The position numbers were made by a program, and so were the translations under genes. From Anoplopoma fimbria (Eukaryota; Chordata; Actinopteri; Perciformes; Anoplopomatidae), in contig NC_072452.1 in the NCBI RefSeq assembly GCF_027596085.1, forward strand, positions 4,646,814 to 4,710,813: a stretch of 64,000 nucleotides of DNA, read 5' to 3'. This document shows, in pieces, positions 47,003 through 61,278 of the stretch (positions are counted from its first letter, which is position 1; every line of letters starts with the position of its first letter). The notes beneath the pieces were generated by a model that made no database searches, was not told the DNA's origin, and saw nothing but the letters and a program-made list of their open reading frames with translations.

Positions 47003-50000
47003 GTGTCAACAACACCGGTTGACACTAATAATAACAACGTTGAGGACGAGGAACCGGTCGTTGAAGATTCAGAGGAGCTAGCCGTATGTGATGAGCTATC
47101 CGCTGTTTCCAACAGCGCAGACAATTACCAATTGGTGGACGACGAGCTGACTGATTCTGAAGACGATGTGGTGGTGAGTAGCCCCCTTCTTCTGACCACC
47201 ACGAAAGTGATGTAGATCTGCTCGAAGTAGTGGGAGATGACCCGGCGCTGTGGCCAACGTTTCTGAACGACAGAGAACGATGCGACATAGTGATGAAAGG
47301 ACCTGTTCAGCTTGAGCTAGAGTTCCCCAAAAACGAAGAAGGTCGGCGATTCACAAGGGCCAATTACTTCATGTTAATGAGGAACGGGGAGAAAATCAAT
47401 AGGTCCTGGCTAGTCTACAGCAAGTCCAAGGATTCTGTCATGTGCTTTTGTTGCCGGCTTTTCGGGGATGGAGATGCGCAGCTGAGCTCCAACAACGGCT
47501 TCAGTAATTGGAAAAATCTTCAAGCTCACCTTAAGCAACACCAGAGGTCTGTCCAACATGTCACAAACATGGATGCCTGGCACACACTGAGTACTCGACT
47601 TCGAAGTGGCACAGCGATTGATCAGGTGAGACAGAATCTCATAAATGCTGAAGTCACTAGGTGGAAAGAAATTTTGAAAAGATTACTTGCTATCGTTAGC
47701 CATCTAGCTGAGCGTAACTTGGCATTTCGAGGACACAGAGAAAAGTTGTATGAACACGGCAATGGCAATTTCCTGGGGCAAGTGCAATTAATGGCCCAAT
47801 TTGACCCTGTCATGAAGGAGCATCTGTGGAGGATTCAAGACAAACAGCTTGCAGACACATACCTTAGCAAACACATTCAAAATGAATTAATAGGCCTTGT
47901 CGGACAGTGCACCACTAATGCAATAGCAGAGCGTGTGAGGAGGGCAAAATACTATGCTGTCATCATGGACTGCACTCCTGATGTCAGCCACGATGAACAA
48001 CTGTCAGTGGTGTTGCGGATTGTCAACTGTGAGCTCACAAAGGGAGTTTCCATCCATGAACACTTTATGGGATTTCTTGTGGCAGATGACACCACTGGCA
48101 AAGGTCTTCTTGACCTGTTTCTAGAACACCTGGAAAGACTGGGCTTGGATCTCTCCGACTGCCGTGGCCAATCATATGACAACGGCAGCAACATGCAAGG
48201 GAAAAGGCAGGGGGTCCAGGCGAGAATCCTAGAACTCAACCCCAAAGCACTGTGTGTTCCATGTGGCAGTCACACGTTAAACCTGGTGGTTGGGGATGCT
48301 GCTAAGTCATCTACAATTTCTCTAGGGTACTTTGGGACATTGCAAAGGCTATATAACTTGTTTAGTGGCTCTGTTCATCGTTGGACAATTCTTCAGGAAC
48401 ACGTCAAAGATTTGTCAGTAAAGGCCTTGTCCACAACAAGATGGGAGTGTCGGGTGGACGCTGTGAAGGCTGTGCGCTACCAGCTTCCTGAGATTGTTGA
48501 TGCCTTGACAGCTGTGCAGGAGCATGCAATTTTGAAAAAGGATCCAGAATGTGCCTCCACCGCTGAAAGCCTCCGGGAGAACATGATGAAGTGGTCATTC
48601 ATGGTGAGTACCTTTGTTTGGTACGATGTGTTGTATCACATAAACAAAGTCAGTAAAATCTTGCAGAGCCCCAGTGTGTCAATTGAGACTCTAAGGAGAG
48701 AGGTCATGGCAGTGTCCAACTATCTGGAGGAATTTAGAGAGCATGGTTTTGAGTCTGCACAAACAGATGCCAGGGAAATAGCAGAGAAGATGGAGGTGGA
48801 GATGAGCTGGCCTGAGGTGCGACAGAGAACAAGAAAAAGGCAGTTTGATTATGAGGGGAGAGAGGAGACTCTGTCTACTCCAGAGGAGCTCTTTAAAAGA
48901 GAGTTTTTCCTCCATCTTGTTGACACAGCCATTGTAACTTTAAGAGAGAGATTCTCTAACATGCAGTTTTTCTATGACCTTAATGGGTTTCTTTACTCAT
49001 CTGAGCTATTGAAAAGCACCGTTCAGGGAGGAAAGCTTGAAGAGTGCTGCAGAAAACTGGAGCAAGCAGTGGAGGATGTGGATGCAGAGGACCTTAAGAT
49101 GGAGATCGAAGGAGCTGTTCGGTCCTTCCCCCACACATCACATCACCACTTGAAATGTTAGAGTATATATATAAGGAGAACGTCTTAGACATTTATCCTA
49201 ATCTGAGCATAGCTCTAAGACACCTCCTTACTCTCCCTGTCACTGTAGCTTCAGGTGAGAGAAGCTTTTCAACACTGAAGCGACTGAAAACGTATATGCG
49301 TTCCACAATGTCTCAGCACAGGCTGTCTGCCCTCGCAACCATTGCTATAGAACATGAGGTCCGAAAAACACTGGATATGGACTCAGTGATAGGCAGGTTT
49401 GCTGAGGCCAAAGCACGAAAGGTTACATTTGTATGAGTATGATCTCGGCTGTGCCACCTGTTCATAAGAAGAAGATGAATAAAGAAGAGTATGACTAATA
49501 CAGGAACAAAGGAGCAGGACAGGGACAGAAGAGATGAAGAGAAAGTAAGGGACAAAGACAAGAAAGACATGAACATAACATTCCAGGGAGAGAGAAGCAT
49601 AACAGGGAAGAAGAGGCAGAGAAATAGAGGGACACAGGAGGAGAGAAAGGAGGAGAGGGACACAGGAGGAGAGAAAGGAGGAGAGCACAAAGACAGGGAC
49701 AAGAAGAGAAGGTAATCATTTTACAGTACATTTCAATATAATTCCTGTAACTACTTGAGTAACCTGCTGTTATTTTGTCACAGAGACAGAAGTCCATCAT
49801 TAACATCTACCAGAAAAGTCCTGCTGGATAACCAAGGTAATTGATGCCCATTTTATCAAAAAAAGTGGACAAAAGGTATTCTTATTTTCATAAACAAGAT
49901 GATATACAGTATGAACTTTTGTACATACTTTATATCATATTGTATATGAAAAAAGTTAAACTCTTAATATGTTTTGTATTTATTTTCTTTGTTGTTTATT

Positions 50001-51626
50001 TTAAAGGTGCAGTTCCAGATATCTACACATCACTGATGTATGAAGACCGGTGAGAAGTAACTGTAAACTGAAAAAATAAATATTTTGCATTTTGACATAC
50101 ACTGGTGTTATATCCGAGACTTATTTCTCACATTCTACTCTTTATTTAGTGCAAGTATTGACAGGTCCCTTTGTGTTAAAAGAACGGATTTGAAGGGCCC
50201 CCTAGCTAAGTTCGCCTTGGGCCCCCAAATTACTAAACCCGCCACTGGGCCTAAGGGCAGATTTCTTGGACCCTAGCAACACATGATGGCTGAAATATGA
50301 TTGGATAAAAGCTCTAACGTAAAGGCCAGCCCTCCCATCTCGACCTGAGGCTGGAAGCAGCGCAACCAAGAGAAAAGCTATGAAATGAAGAGAATAGACT
50401 ATGGGGAATAATTGAATACATATTTGTGGAAAAAAATATAATTTATATTCTGATGATGTTTAGGCCAGCAGAGAAGGCCTTGCTGGCCCTGACGGCCCCG
50501 CCACTGATGGCTACCATAGATCCTGAATTCAAGTTCCTTTACAGTGATGCTAAATATTACTTAATGGCACTTTGTCACTAGATACTAGAATCACCAGCAT
50601 CTGTGTTCAGGTTAGGGACTCTGTTACAGACAGCTTAATAACTCTACATCCTGTATAACAAATAAGTCAAATGTGTTTTTTTGGTTTTTTTTATGTCAAA
50701 GCATGTGTGTGTCTATAAGAGTTTGAAAAGAGACACATAAAGGGATGTGCTCAATCAGCCCGTCAAAATCACATCGACACGATCCTCTGCAGGATCTGAA
50801 TGATGTGGTTTTCAAATGATTCTTTTTGCAAGCAAAACTGTGTGTGTGTTTGTATGTGGGTGTGGGTGGTTGCGTCTTTTACAAATCCCCTCCAAGACAG
50901 TTGTGTCTTAAGGTCAGCTGAGTGTCTGGCATCTGGTAGAGCAGGACATAGCTCCTAGATTCAGCCTTTTTATTTGTGGGCCGAGCTAAGGCTAACTGTG
51001 GATCATTGTTAGCCTCCAGAATCAAACTGGTGCTTTTGACATTCACCACAAATCTGCCAGCAGTCAAGCAGTATGCTGGATTTTGACTGTGGAGCCCAAC
51101 CATTTAAGCTACCTGGAGTCAGAGAGTCTGTCCATGTCACGTGTAAATTTCTTCACTGTATAATGACGCAACAGCTAAGTCTTAACTTTTGGTTGATGAC
51201 TCCCCACAATGCTTACTGACCCGAGGGGTGTAGCATGATTTCAGTTTGGGCGTTGACATGACAAGTTAAGAGAAAATGTAAAATTTCTGGATGACAACAC
51301 CGAGCCACATATGGGTCCCTGAACGCTGTTGATGGGTTGAATCGTGCTCTGGCATTCACAAAACACAAAAACAAGCAAATGAGGGAATATGTGTTGGAGG
51401 AATGCTGTTCATCCCTCCAGTAGTCTACTTGGAGAATCTATAATGAGCAGCATTGTTTCCTACTCTGAATGCTTGTGGTGGTCAACAACCTTATAAAGAA
51501 GCTTTATGCTGTTTATCTTTGAAATTTCATTCCATATTACACAATGTAACAGTGGCGCATCCAGATACCTATGGCAACGGTGCAGCATGTACGTGCTGCT
51601 GCTAGTAGATTCCATGAATTTAGCTT

Positions 51627-51855
51627 CATTTTTCACCCTGGACAGGTCGCTAGACTATCGCAGGTCTGACATATAGACAGACAACCATTCACGCTCACAT
51701 CGACTCGTGCGGGCAATTTAGAGTCTTCAATTAACCTAAGCTGCATGTCTTTGGACTGTGGGAGGACGAGAACCCAGAGAGAACCCACACTGACACGGGG
51801 AGAACATAAAAACTCCACTGAAGGCCCGTCTAGCCCGAGAATAAAACCAGGCTAG
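51627..51855 (-). mobile_element. Truncated tRNA-headed SINE
   Basis: Minus-strand body of the same SINE family (CTGCATGTCTTTGGACTGTG, GACACGGGGAGAACAT). The tRNA-like head is missing and it has diverged more than the other copies. Confidence 0.75.
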
Positions 51856-52017
51856 ACGGTTAGGTTATTCTATTTTTTTTTTTATGAACTATTCTTTAAG
51901 TTTACAAAATGCAAAGTAAAGGTTGCCTTGCAAAGTAAGAAACCACCATCTCTTTGAATCTGAAGAACTAACACTGAAAGCTGGCACTGCTGTCGCCTAT
52001 ACATGTTTATTCCTGCA

Positions 52018-52018
<1 letters not shown>

Positions 52019-52080
<62 letters not shown>
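52019..52080 (+). repeat. GT microsatellite
   Basis: About 31 uninterrupted TG units. Confidence 0.95.
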
Positions 52081-52083
<3 letters not shown>

Positions 52084-52524
52084 TGCTCAGGAAATTATTT
52101 AGAAAAGTGTAATGTCAACTTCCTCTGAATACTTCGTATGTTTGCAAATACACAGAAAGAAAGAAAGAAATGATGGCGAAGGACAGACAAATGGCCTCTA
52201 TCACTCTGGAATCTTTCTCATTCAATTGTTTCTCAGAACGTTGTCTTGTTTAGGTTGGATACAACTCTGAAAATGAGTGTGTGTGTGTGTGTGTGTAGGC
52301 AGCTGACCCTGATGTGAACAGTGCCACTGTGTGAGACCACAGAGAGACCATTCTTCACTGCGACACAAACACACACACACACTCACTACACACTACACAC
52401 TTACAGCCATCCTCCCCCTCCACTCTCACTCTTATTTCGTCTCATTCACTTACACACACAAACAAACATACAGAGGGTGCAAGAGAGTCACTTGCCATCC
52501 TTCTCTTATTCTCCTCCACTCACA

Positions 52525-52526
<2 letters not shown>

Positions 52527-52564
<38 letters not shown>
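52527..52564 (+). repeat. CA microsatellite
   Basis: About 19 CA units, with further CACACA-rich sequence from 52365 to 52615. Confidence 0.93.
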
Positions 52565-52565
<1 letters not shown>

Positions 52566-54045
52566 CTCACAGCATAGTCTCACTCTTTCTGTTTCTGCCT
52601 GACACACACATACACACAGTGGCTGTGTCCCACCACATAATGACCCTTATTTCACCATGCTGACTGTGACTCACTGGTCTGGTCAGGAGACCAGAATGTC
52701 AAGCTCCACTTGAAAACCCAAATACATAGGTGAAGCTAAAAAAAAAAGAGCTACTTTAAAGGAGATTTCAGTAAGAAACACTGGTGTGTTGCTAATATTA
52801 ACCATTGTTTTCTCACATAATTATTTTTTTTATTTCTTTAACTAACTTTCATCCCAATTTTTGGCAATAAAAACATGAGCACATATCAGTCAAGGTTGGT
52901 ATAAAATGACGGTGTGACAGAGTTACGTTTAGAGCTACATGGTGGGCTACTGGACAACTTAGACGGTCTTATGTTACACAACACAAAACAGCTAGCTAAT
53001 ATTAACAACTGCAAAATCCCGCTCTCAAGAACAAATTGTAGCAGAACATATGTTGTTTTTGTCACCCTGCATGACACAGTCAGTCCAGTAATTTAGTTAT
53101 GGATAAAAAATAAATGTATAAGTCATGGAGGTTGTGTTAATTTTACTAGAATTGGCAGGGCAGGTTAATTAGCTTATTTAGCCAACGCTATCTTATTTAG
53201 CTGACGTTAGCTAATGTATGCTAACGTTACATAAGGTTGCTCAAATGCAACACATATATGGTGTTAGCTACTGGCTGGAGAACCATGCCTTGAGTTTTGA
53301 AAGCATCTTTATTTAGTTCAAACCGGCTGTTAGAAAGCCCCACTTCCACCTGCATGAAGTCTGGAGAAGCCTGGCACACACTTAGCTAACATGCCAGCCT
53401 TAACACTGACATTCCTGCACCAGGACATTGCAGAAAGATGGAACGCAACAGGTGTTGTCATATTTAGCCAGAAGATCACATATTGAAAATCATTTGTACG
53501 GTCCATCCCAGTTTTTGGCACGATATTTTACAAATTATATTTAATGTGAAAAAACATTGGTTAATATTAGCAATAATTAATAAAACCTTAATAAAACAAG
53601 AGTTGTTGTTAACTGTGCAGTAATGGTTTACAATTTACAATTTCTTGTAAAGCACCACTCCGAACTTTATTGTCTTTCTTGCTTTAAATGCATTCTCCAA
53701 GGCCACAAAATTCCAAGCAAAATATATGTGCAAGGCACTTAACACACGAAACATTGGCAAACTGAATTTTTTTAACCATGGTTAGTGTGGGATTAAGAGC
53801 TAGATTATACACGATAGACCATTTCCATAGCAAGAAAAAGCACAGGTGTAATTAATAACGTTAAGGAACTAGCATGTAGCGATAGGCCTACTATGGCCCT
53901 GGAGGTGGGATACATGAATTGAGTCAAGCAGTAATTAATGTTATCAATGAGGCTATGCCTGTTCTGCATGGTTCTATCACATGTCAAAATAGATGATGCA
54001 TTAAGGCGCTTTATGAGGCTATAGCTTGAAACTATATATTATTAT

Positions 54046-54656
54046 ATTCCTTTATTGATCCCCATGGGGGAAATTCAAGTGTTGCAGCAGCTCAACTACA
54101 CAGACAATAAATACACATACTATACTATACAACTACACAGACAATAAATACACATACTATACTATACAACTACACAGACAATAAATACACATACTATACT
54201 ATACAACTACACAGACAATAAATACACATACTATACTATACAATACACAGACAATAAATATACAACTATACAACAGACAATAAATACACATACTATACAA
54301 CTACACAGACAATAAATACACATACTATACAACTACACAGACAATAAATACATACTATACTATACAACTACACAGACAATAAATACACATACTAAATACA
54401 CATACTAAATACTATACAACTACACAGACAATAAATACACATACTATACAACTACACAGACAATAAATACACATACTATACAACTACACAGACAATAAAT
54501 ACACATACTATACAACTACACAGACAATAAATACACATACTATACAACTACACAGACAATAAAAATACACATACTATACAACTACACAGACAATAAATAC
54601 ACATACTATACAACTACACAGACAATAAATACACATATACTACAAGACAATAAATA
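54046..54656 (+). repeat. ~33-bp satellite with repeat-element head
   Basis: Begins with CCTTTATTGATCCCCATGGG and GGAAATTCAAGTGTTGCAGC, a common fish repeat start. About 15 units of ACTACACAGACAATAAATAC plus ACATACTATACA follow, with unit lengths varying by TATAC additions and deletions. Confidence 0.88.
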
Positions 54657-54702
54657 TTTAGTGGGTGAACCATGATGTTTCCAAGATTTTATGTTGAAAA
54701 GG

Positions 54703-54753
<51 letters not shown>
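54703..54753. repeat. TA microsatellite
   Basis: Uninterrupted TA run directly before the MITE, which inserted at a TA. Confidence 0.9.
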
Positions 54754-54755
<2 letters not shown>

Positions 54756-54757
<2 letters not shown>

Positions 54758-54979
54758 GTACCAGTCAAAAGTTTGGACACACCTTCTCATTCAATTGTTT
54801 TCTTTATTTTTATTTTTTTCTACATTGTAGATTAATATTGTAGACATCCAAACTATGAAGGAACACATATGGAATTATGTGGTAAACAAACAAATGCTCA
54901 ACAAACCAGAATATGTTTTATATTTTAGATTCTTCAAAGTAGTTGAATGAGAAGGTGTGTCCACACTTTTGACTGGTAC

Positions 54980-54981
<2 letters not shown>
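54756..54981 (+). mobile_element. Tc1-type MITE, full
   Basis: 226 bp between TA dinucleotides. Terminal inverted repeats begin CAGTACCAGTCAAAAGT and extend through GGACACACCTTCTCATTCAA. No coding sequence. Confidence 0.9.

Positions 54982-55040
<59 letters not shown>
54982..55040. repeat. TA microsatellite
   Basis: TA run following the MITE. Together with 54703-54753 it suggests the MITE split one TA array. Confidence 0.9.
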
Positions 55041-55046
<6 letters not shown>

Positions 55047-55148
55047 GAAAATATATGTAGTAAATGCACGTGGGCCTACATTATAAGGTGAGCACCTGCA
55101 AAATGTCAAAAAAGAATGTAAACTGTGTAGTCACAGTCTAAGTGTGAA

Positions 55149-55150
<2 letters not shown>

Positions 55151-55202
<52 letters not shown>
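55151..55202 (+). repeat. GT microsatellite
   Basis: About 26 GT units. Confidence 0.95.
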
Positions 55203-55204
<2 letters not shown>

Positions 55205-55959
55205 ACTTTATTTCCCAGAAAGCTTTACTACTGTATAATAATTTATTAACTTATATTTTTAACTTAACAGTCATTTTCAAAAGGTATTTGCAGAGTGGAC
55301 AGTGGTGAGTTGGGGATTCTTAGGATCACTTGGGGACCATGAACCTTTCGCCACAAAAACAAACACTCACGGACACACAGAGACACACGTGGAGAGATTT
55401 TGTAACGCAACATTTGTTATTAATTTCAGTCAGCTGCATATGGACCACATAACCAGTTGTGATAAAGTTGTTCATTTCTTCTCTTTTCTCGTTGTTGTGT
55501 GTGGGCTGGTGGAGTTTTCCGAGTCGCTTAGAGAAAAAAAAATCACTTCCCAGGAGCAAAACGTCAAGTATAACGAAGTCAATGCAGTCAGAGACCGGAC
55601 GTTGTTTATTTTTCACAATAAAGCATTGCTTCGTCAGCGTAAGGTTTAGGCCTAAGGCAGAATAAAATAAATATTCCAACAACGACAAAACAGTAGTGGC
55701 TATTATGAATGCGGTGAAAAGGGAAGTAAACTTCAAAAAGACTAAAGCAAACAAGTCCGAACACACCTTGATTTGTTTTTGCATCGATGTTAAACCTGGT
55801 CTGATAAAATGTGTGACTTTAGTAACTTTAATATTATAATTTAGTATAATACATTTCTGATCATTTCTGTTTCATCTCGTGTTTTTGCAAATGCAGAACT
55901 TTAAAAAAAAAAAAAAAACGAGTTTAAAAACTTATTTTGAAAGGTGTTTCCGGAAGAGG

Positions 55960-56136
55960 TGCGTCTGACGCTGGTGAGCTTTGTCGCTGCTGAACTTCAG
56001 AATGAGCCGCACCAGAGGAAAACCCGTTAGTTAGTGAGGGAGTTAGTGAGAGAGTTAGTTAGCAGGGGGAGAAACGGAGGCCGTCCATGTCTTGAACACA
56101 AATACCAGCTCACTGACAAAACTAACTGACAAAGCA
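55960..56136 (+). promoter_or_regulatory. Putative 5' UTR of the GCK-IV kinase gene
   Basis: GC-richer sequence with GTTTCCGGAAGAGGTGCG and GTTAGTGAG repeats directly before the start codon. No TATA box is evident. An upstream in-frame ATG-less extension (56092-56136) is open but not supported as coding. Confidence 0.35.
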
Positions 56137-57716
<1,580 letters not shown>

Positions 57717-57962
57717 TGACACTGATACAAACATAAATGCGTGTTTCTATTTAAACCTTGTTCACATACCGGTGAGTTAGATCATGAAAAATTGGCTTAT
57801 TGTAGAAAAACAGCACCTCACAAGCTGCGCTCACACAGGCACTTAGTATATAACAGTAGTGGACACGTCACTTTTGGTAAAACTTACTAACTTCCAGTTA
57901 GTTGGGAGGAAAAAGAAGTAGTTCTCAGCTCACTGAAATATTCCGTCAGCTCTTACAAACAG

Positions 57963-57963
<1 letters not shown>

Positions 57964-58004
<41 letters not shown>

Positions 58005-58023
58005 ACACACACACACACACACA
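57964..58023 (+). repeat. CA microsatellite
   Basis: About 30 CA units with one CC interruption. Confidence 0.95.
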
Positions 58024-59157
58024 ACCGCACACACCAGCATGTAGCGCATCTGCTGCATCTTTAAAGGGCCCTGGGTGGGGCTCACTTCCTTATTACAATA
58101 TCTGTTTGTGTATGAGTGGTTTGTGGTTAACAGGAGGTGTTCAGGCTTATTTCAGTCCGTGCAGATGGTTGTGCCCTTTTTGCAAATAATGTTTACGTGC
58201 CTCTGCAATACCACAAACTGTGTGCTACCATGCCTTTGTGGAACACTTTCAGTTTTGACCAAAAAATAAAGAACGATGATAGGTATGATTGTGAGTTCAG
58301 ACTCTTTGTCAATTTTAGAGTCAGGTCAAAAGACTCCAATTGTTTGTACTACATCAGAGATTTAAGACATCATTAAGGTCATAAGGTTACTACCTTAGAG
58401 AGATATGCATTGAAAGAATAGACAAATAGACCTGTTTACAAAAAAAGATCATGTCAAATGACTTTAATCCAAAATGAATTATGGAAGAAGCATAACGTTT
58501 TCTAAGGAGGATGTTATTTTTCCTGCAGCAAAAGACATGTAGGAGTAAAATCAGGTCAGCTTCAGGTCACTTTTAGACATTGCTTTGTGGCACAAATATA
58601 GTAATATCAACAATAACTACTACAATAAGATGGTGGTCTCCAAAAAGGTTAAAAGTTTAGGATCGCTTCTCACAGAGTGTGTGTGTGCTACAGAAGGTGG
58701 GTGTGTGCCTCTATTGCCACTTGATTTCCTGAAAGAGGAAATGTTGCAAGAGATGCACAGGACAGTACAGCCTGTGTTGGGCTTCACACAGGCTGCTTTT
58801 AAACTGGGCTAAAAAAAAAAAATCCCAAATTTCATCTGATGACTCACATTCATTGATGCTTTAACAAGGAGAGAGCTCCTAATACGGATGAATGGAACAG
58901 TTTTATAGGTGGGCATTCACAGCAGTCATTCTGATGTTGTTCATGTGAAGGTGCTGCAAACAAGACAATTGACAGGAGACTACAGACAATTTAAAAAGGT
59001 GAAATAGTCGAGATCAGTTTCATTTTGTAAACTAATGAATGAAATGATGGACATGGGAATGGGAAGTGCTGCCGCATAGGCAGAGTAGTAATGATAGTGT
59101 GTAATGCTAACAGGCACAACTACACAGCTATATGTTTCTGCATGTCCACATACAGAA

Positions 59158-59159
<2 letters not shown>

Positions 59160-59198
<39 letters not shown>
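59160..59198 (+). repeat. GT microsatellite
   Basis: About 19 GT units. Confidence 0.95.
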
Positions 59199-59202
<4 letters not shown>

Positions 59203-60967
59203 GGCCATACAGCATGTCCCATCATGGGGAAACGGGACAGGAATAGGGCCTTTAGAACAATGACTTGTGCCACACACACATGTCCCACATGGGGAAACAC
59301 ACAATAGGGCCTTTAGAACACACATAAACACACATTCACACATAAACACACATTCACACATAAACACACAGCCCCTTGAGAAAACATTTAGTTGTGGATT
59401 GATGTGATGTGAGTGCAGGAGATGCTGACAAAGCACCCGGGCTTTTCCTCTGTTTATTTACATGTGTGTTGCATTTCCATTACATTCGCATTTTTAGTAT
59501 TCAGCAACGTAGCGTGAATAGGAAAGTTATAAAGAAAGTCAGAGGAAAGTTAGGTGTTCACGCTATCACAACATGATAACAGAAAATGTATTTATTCTGT
59601 ACAGTATTGAAGTGTTTAGTGAGACCAGAGCTGGGCAGAGCAGTATGAAGTCAGGAGCAGAGTCTCACATGTTGTCAATGTTACACTTGGCCGGGCAGCC
59701 AATCAAATCTAGCAAGAGGCTTGCTTTGCTACTTTACCACTGACCTCCTGTTTTGATGCAGGTATATGTGGTAGGAACGGACAGAGGCAGACCAAAGGTT
59801 GATATGAGCCGCTTTAAATTACAATTAACAATATCATTTTCCCCTCCAGCATGAGCTCTAGTTCTTCATTGAATCCGTTTTTTTCCCCCAGTTATTTACA
59901 TTTAACCGCCTGGTTGAGCACACACCCTGCTCCACCGAATCATCAGCTGTTTTACCCAACGCGCTTTGCCAAGGGCCGTTTTTTGAAGCTCTGCTCTCAG
60001 TGTGATCGGGGCCTGATTAGGTGATCGGACGTAACTGTCACAAATAGTTCACAGATAAAACCACTATTTACATGTTTACTGATTTTACAAAGATGGACAA
60101 TTTAGTTTTTAGATGCTTTAGAAACAGGATTTCTTAAAAATGTACATTTCAGTTTATATTTTGCAACCTTTGTGTCTTTTTTTAATGCATGTAATACTTG
60201 ACTTCTTTCTTTACAGGGCTTGTACAAAGGCAATCAAGTAGTCTATGTGATATGAGTTAACAGATAATTACAATTCCTTCTCGACATTGATAAGGTTGGT
60301 TTTTGGCGTTTTGTCGGTTACACTCGTTGCCTTTTTTCTTCTTCACAGTACAAGTTTTTGTGTGCACCCTCTGCCGTTTTGTAGAAAAATACTGCAACGA
60401 ACAGCGCGTCGAGCATAGACGCCTTTGCTCCCGTCACGTTCTCAAATGTTTGCAGACGCGCTTTTGCGCTTCGACCAATTCCACCTCGTAAGCCTCCACT
60501 TTAAGAGAAACCTTTAAGGGTAGTCAAATTTGCCAACAAATCTCTATGGCATAATCATAACCAGAACACTTCATTGTCGCTGTACTTTAGTCCTAATGTT
60601 AATTTCTATATTTTTATTCCCCTACGCAGAGATCTAACAGCTATAAATCTCATCCGAGCTCACAGTCGTGGAGCACAAATCAATCCCCCCTTAGGTCTCT
60701 CTCTTAATTGTGAATGTATGTGATTTAAATCAGTGGTGTTGCCGTAGTGCGGATATCCTATAACCTTCCTCAGGGGCCTGTTCCCTCCTTAGAGGAAAAA
60801 CCCCTCGGTTCGGATTCTGCTTATTCTGTCAAAAAATGAAGAATAAAACAGAATAAATCCATAGATACACCCGTGTGTTCTCCGCAGGGTACATTGGTAC
60901 ATGATGTATAGCACACATATAAAACACATAGTATCAAAATACACTGTTTGCTTAGCGTAGGTACTTA

Positions 60968-61100
60968 AGATAAGATAATCCTTTATTAGTCCCGCAGCGT
61001 GGGAAATTTACAAGGAAAAAGCTGAGTGGTGAGCAGGAGCTGCTGTAAAAGGCAGCCACTCGCGCGGCGCCGCAAGCAAAAACTAATAATGGTTAAATAT
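60968..61100 (+). repeat. Fish interspersed repeat fragment
   Basis: AGATAATCCTTTATTAGTCC, then GTGGGAAATTTAC and a CAGCAGCC/GCGGCGCCGC segment. Same style as the head of the 54046 array; family not assigned. Confidence 0.5.
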
Positions 61101-61240
61101 AAAAACAAGATAACATGCACATCTTAACAGAGACCCGTGTCTGTGAACAGAGCCTGTGTGAAGGTGTGGAATGTTGTGTGTGTGTGTGTGTGTAGGGTTT
61201 CATCCCAAGGCCTTAGATAAAATGAATAAGGCTTAGGGCC

Positions 61241-61242
<2 letters not shown>

Positions 61243-61277
<35 letters not shown>
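61243..61277 (+). repeat. GT microsatellite
   Basis: About 17 GT units. Confidence 0.94.

Positions 61278-61278
<1 letters not shown>

Larger units (their letters stand above)
45163..49436 (+). pseudogene. hAT transposase (ZMYM/TTF type), four breaks
   Basis: Starts MKRQYPSGAIKRRKREE at 45163, is cut at 45266 by hAT-D, and resumes at 47011 with an acidic region. A 1-nt change in a C run near 47178 shifts the frame. The main frame, about 47178-49161, carries a TTF-type zinc finger (VMCFCCRLFGD, HLKQHQRSVQH), a DUF4371-like part with VIMDCTPDVSHDEQ and a QSYDNGSNM aspartate, and STTRWECR. A second frameshift near 49130-49150 separates the C-terminal hAT dimerisation region (49155-49436; VASGERSFSTLKRLKTYMRS). 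The family resembles transposases related to ZMYM-type host proteins. Only a few lesions: young. Confidence 0.87.
44804..50247 (+). mobile_element. hAT-C: transposase-bearing hAT, 8-bp duplication
   Basis: The left terminus CAGGCGCGGTCTTACC pairs imperfectly with the right terminus (reverse complement CAGTGGCGGGTTTAG). GGCCTAAG flanks it at 44796-44803 and 50248-50255. It encodes a hAT transposase broken by hAT-D and by frameshifts. The region after the gene (49490-49700) is purine-rich with a short GACACAGGAGGAGAGAAAGG duplication. Confidence 0.88.
30834..50506 (+). mobile_element. hAT-A: outer hAT element, 8-bp target duplication
   Basis: The left terminus CAGTAGCGGGCCGTGC pairs with the right terminus (reverse complement CAGTGGCGGGGCCGTC). 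ATGGCTAC flanks it at 30826-30833 and 50507-50514, the 8-bp duplication expected of hAT transposition. Without its nested insertions only about 1.3 kb is its own: 30834-30883, 43750-44803 and 50256-50506. No transposase was recognised, so it is non-autonomous. A 14-bp repeat (CTTGAGTCCTTTCC, about four copies) lies near 44178-44231. Confidence 0.87.
50515..54040. other. Intergenic stretch with microsatellites and a SINE
   Basis: No gene recognised. Contains a long GT run, a CA run, a truncated SINE, and GCTAAC/GTTAGC-rich unique sequence (53170-53230). Confidence 0.6.

Noticed and set aside
49313..49806. Overlapping frames rich in Ser/Leu (minus) or Lys/Glu/Arg (plus)
   Set aside because: Explained by purine-rich duplicated sequence after the hAT-C transposase; no conserved motif seen.
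54080..54655. Regularly spaced repeats resembling a CRISPR array
   Set aside because: Spacer-like parts are themselves repeated and variable by slippage; vertebrate satellite, no cas genes.
55326..55784. 152-codon open frame on the minus strand and 115-codon frame on the plus strand
   Set aside because: Mutually overlapping, no family resemblance, no splice or start context, and composition like the flanking non-coding sequence.
60215..60255. Acceptor-like TTCTTTCTTTACAG followed by GLYKGNQ
   Set aside because: Considered as the next kinase exon; the reading frame stops after about 12 codons and lacks the expected catalytic-lysine segment.
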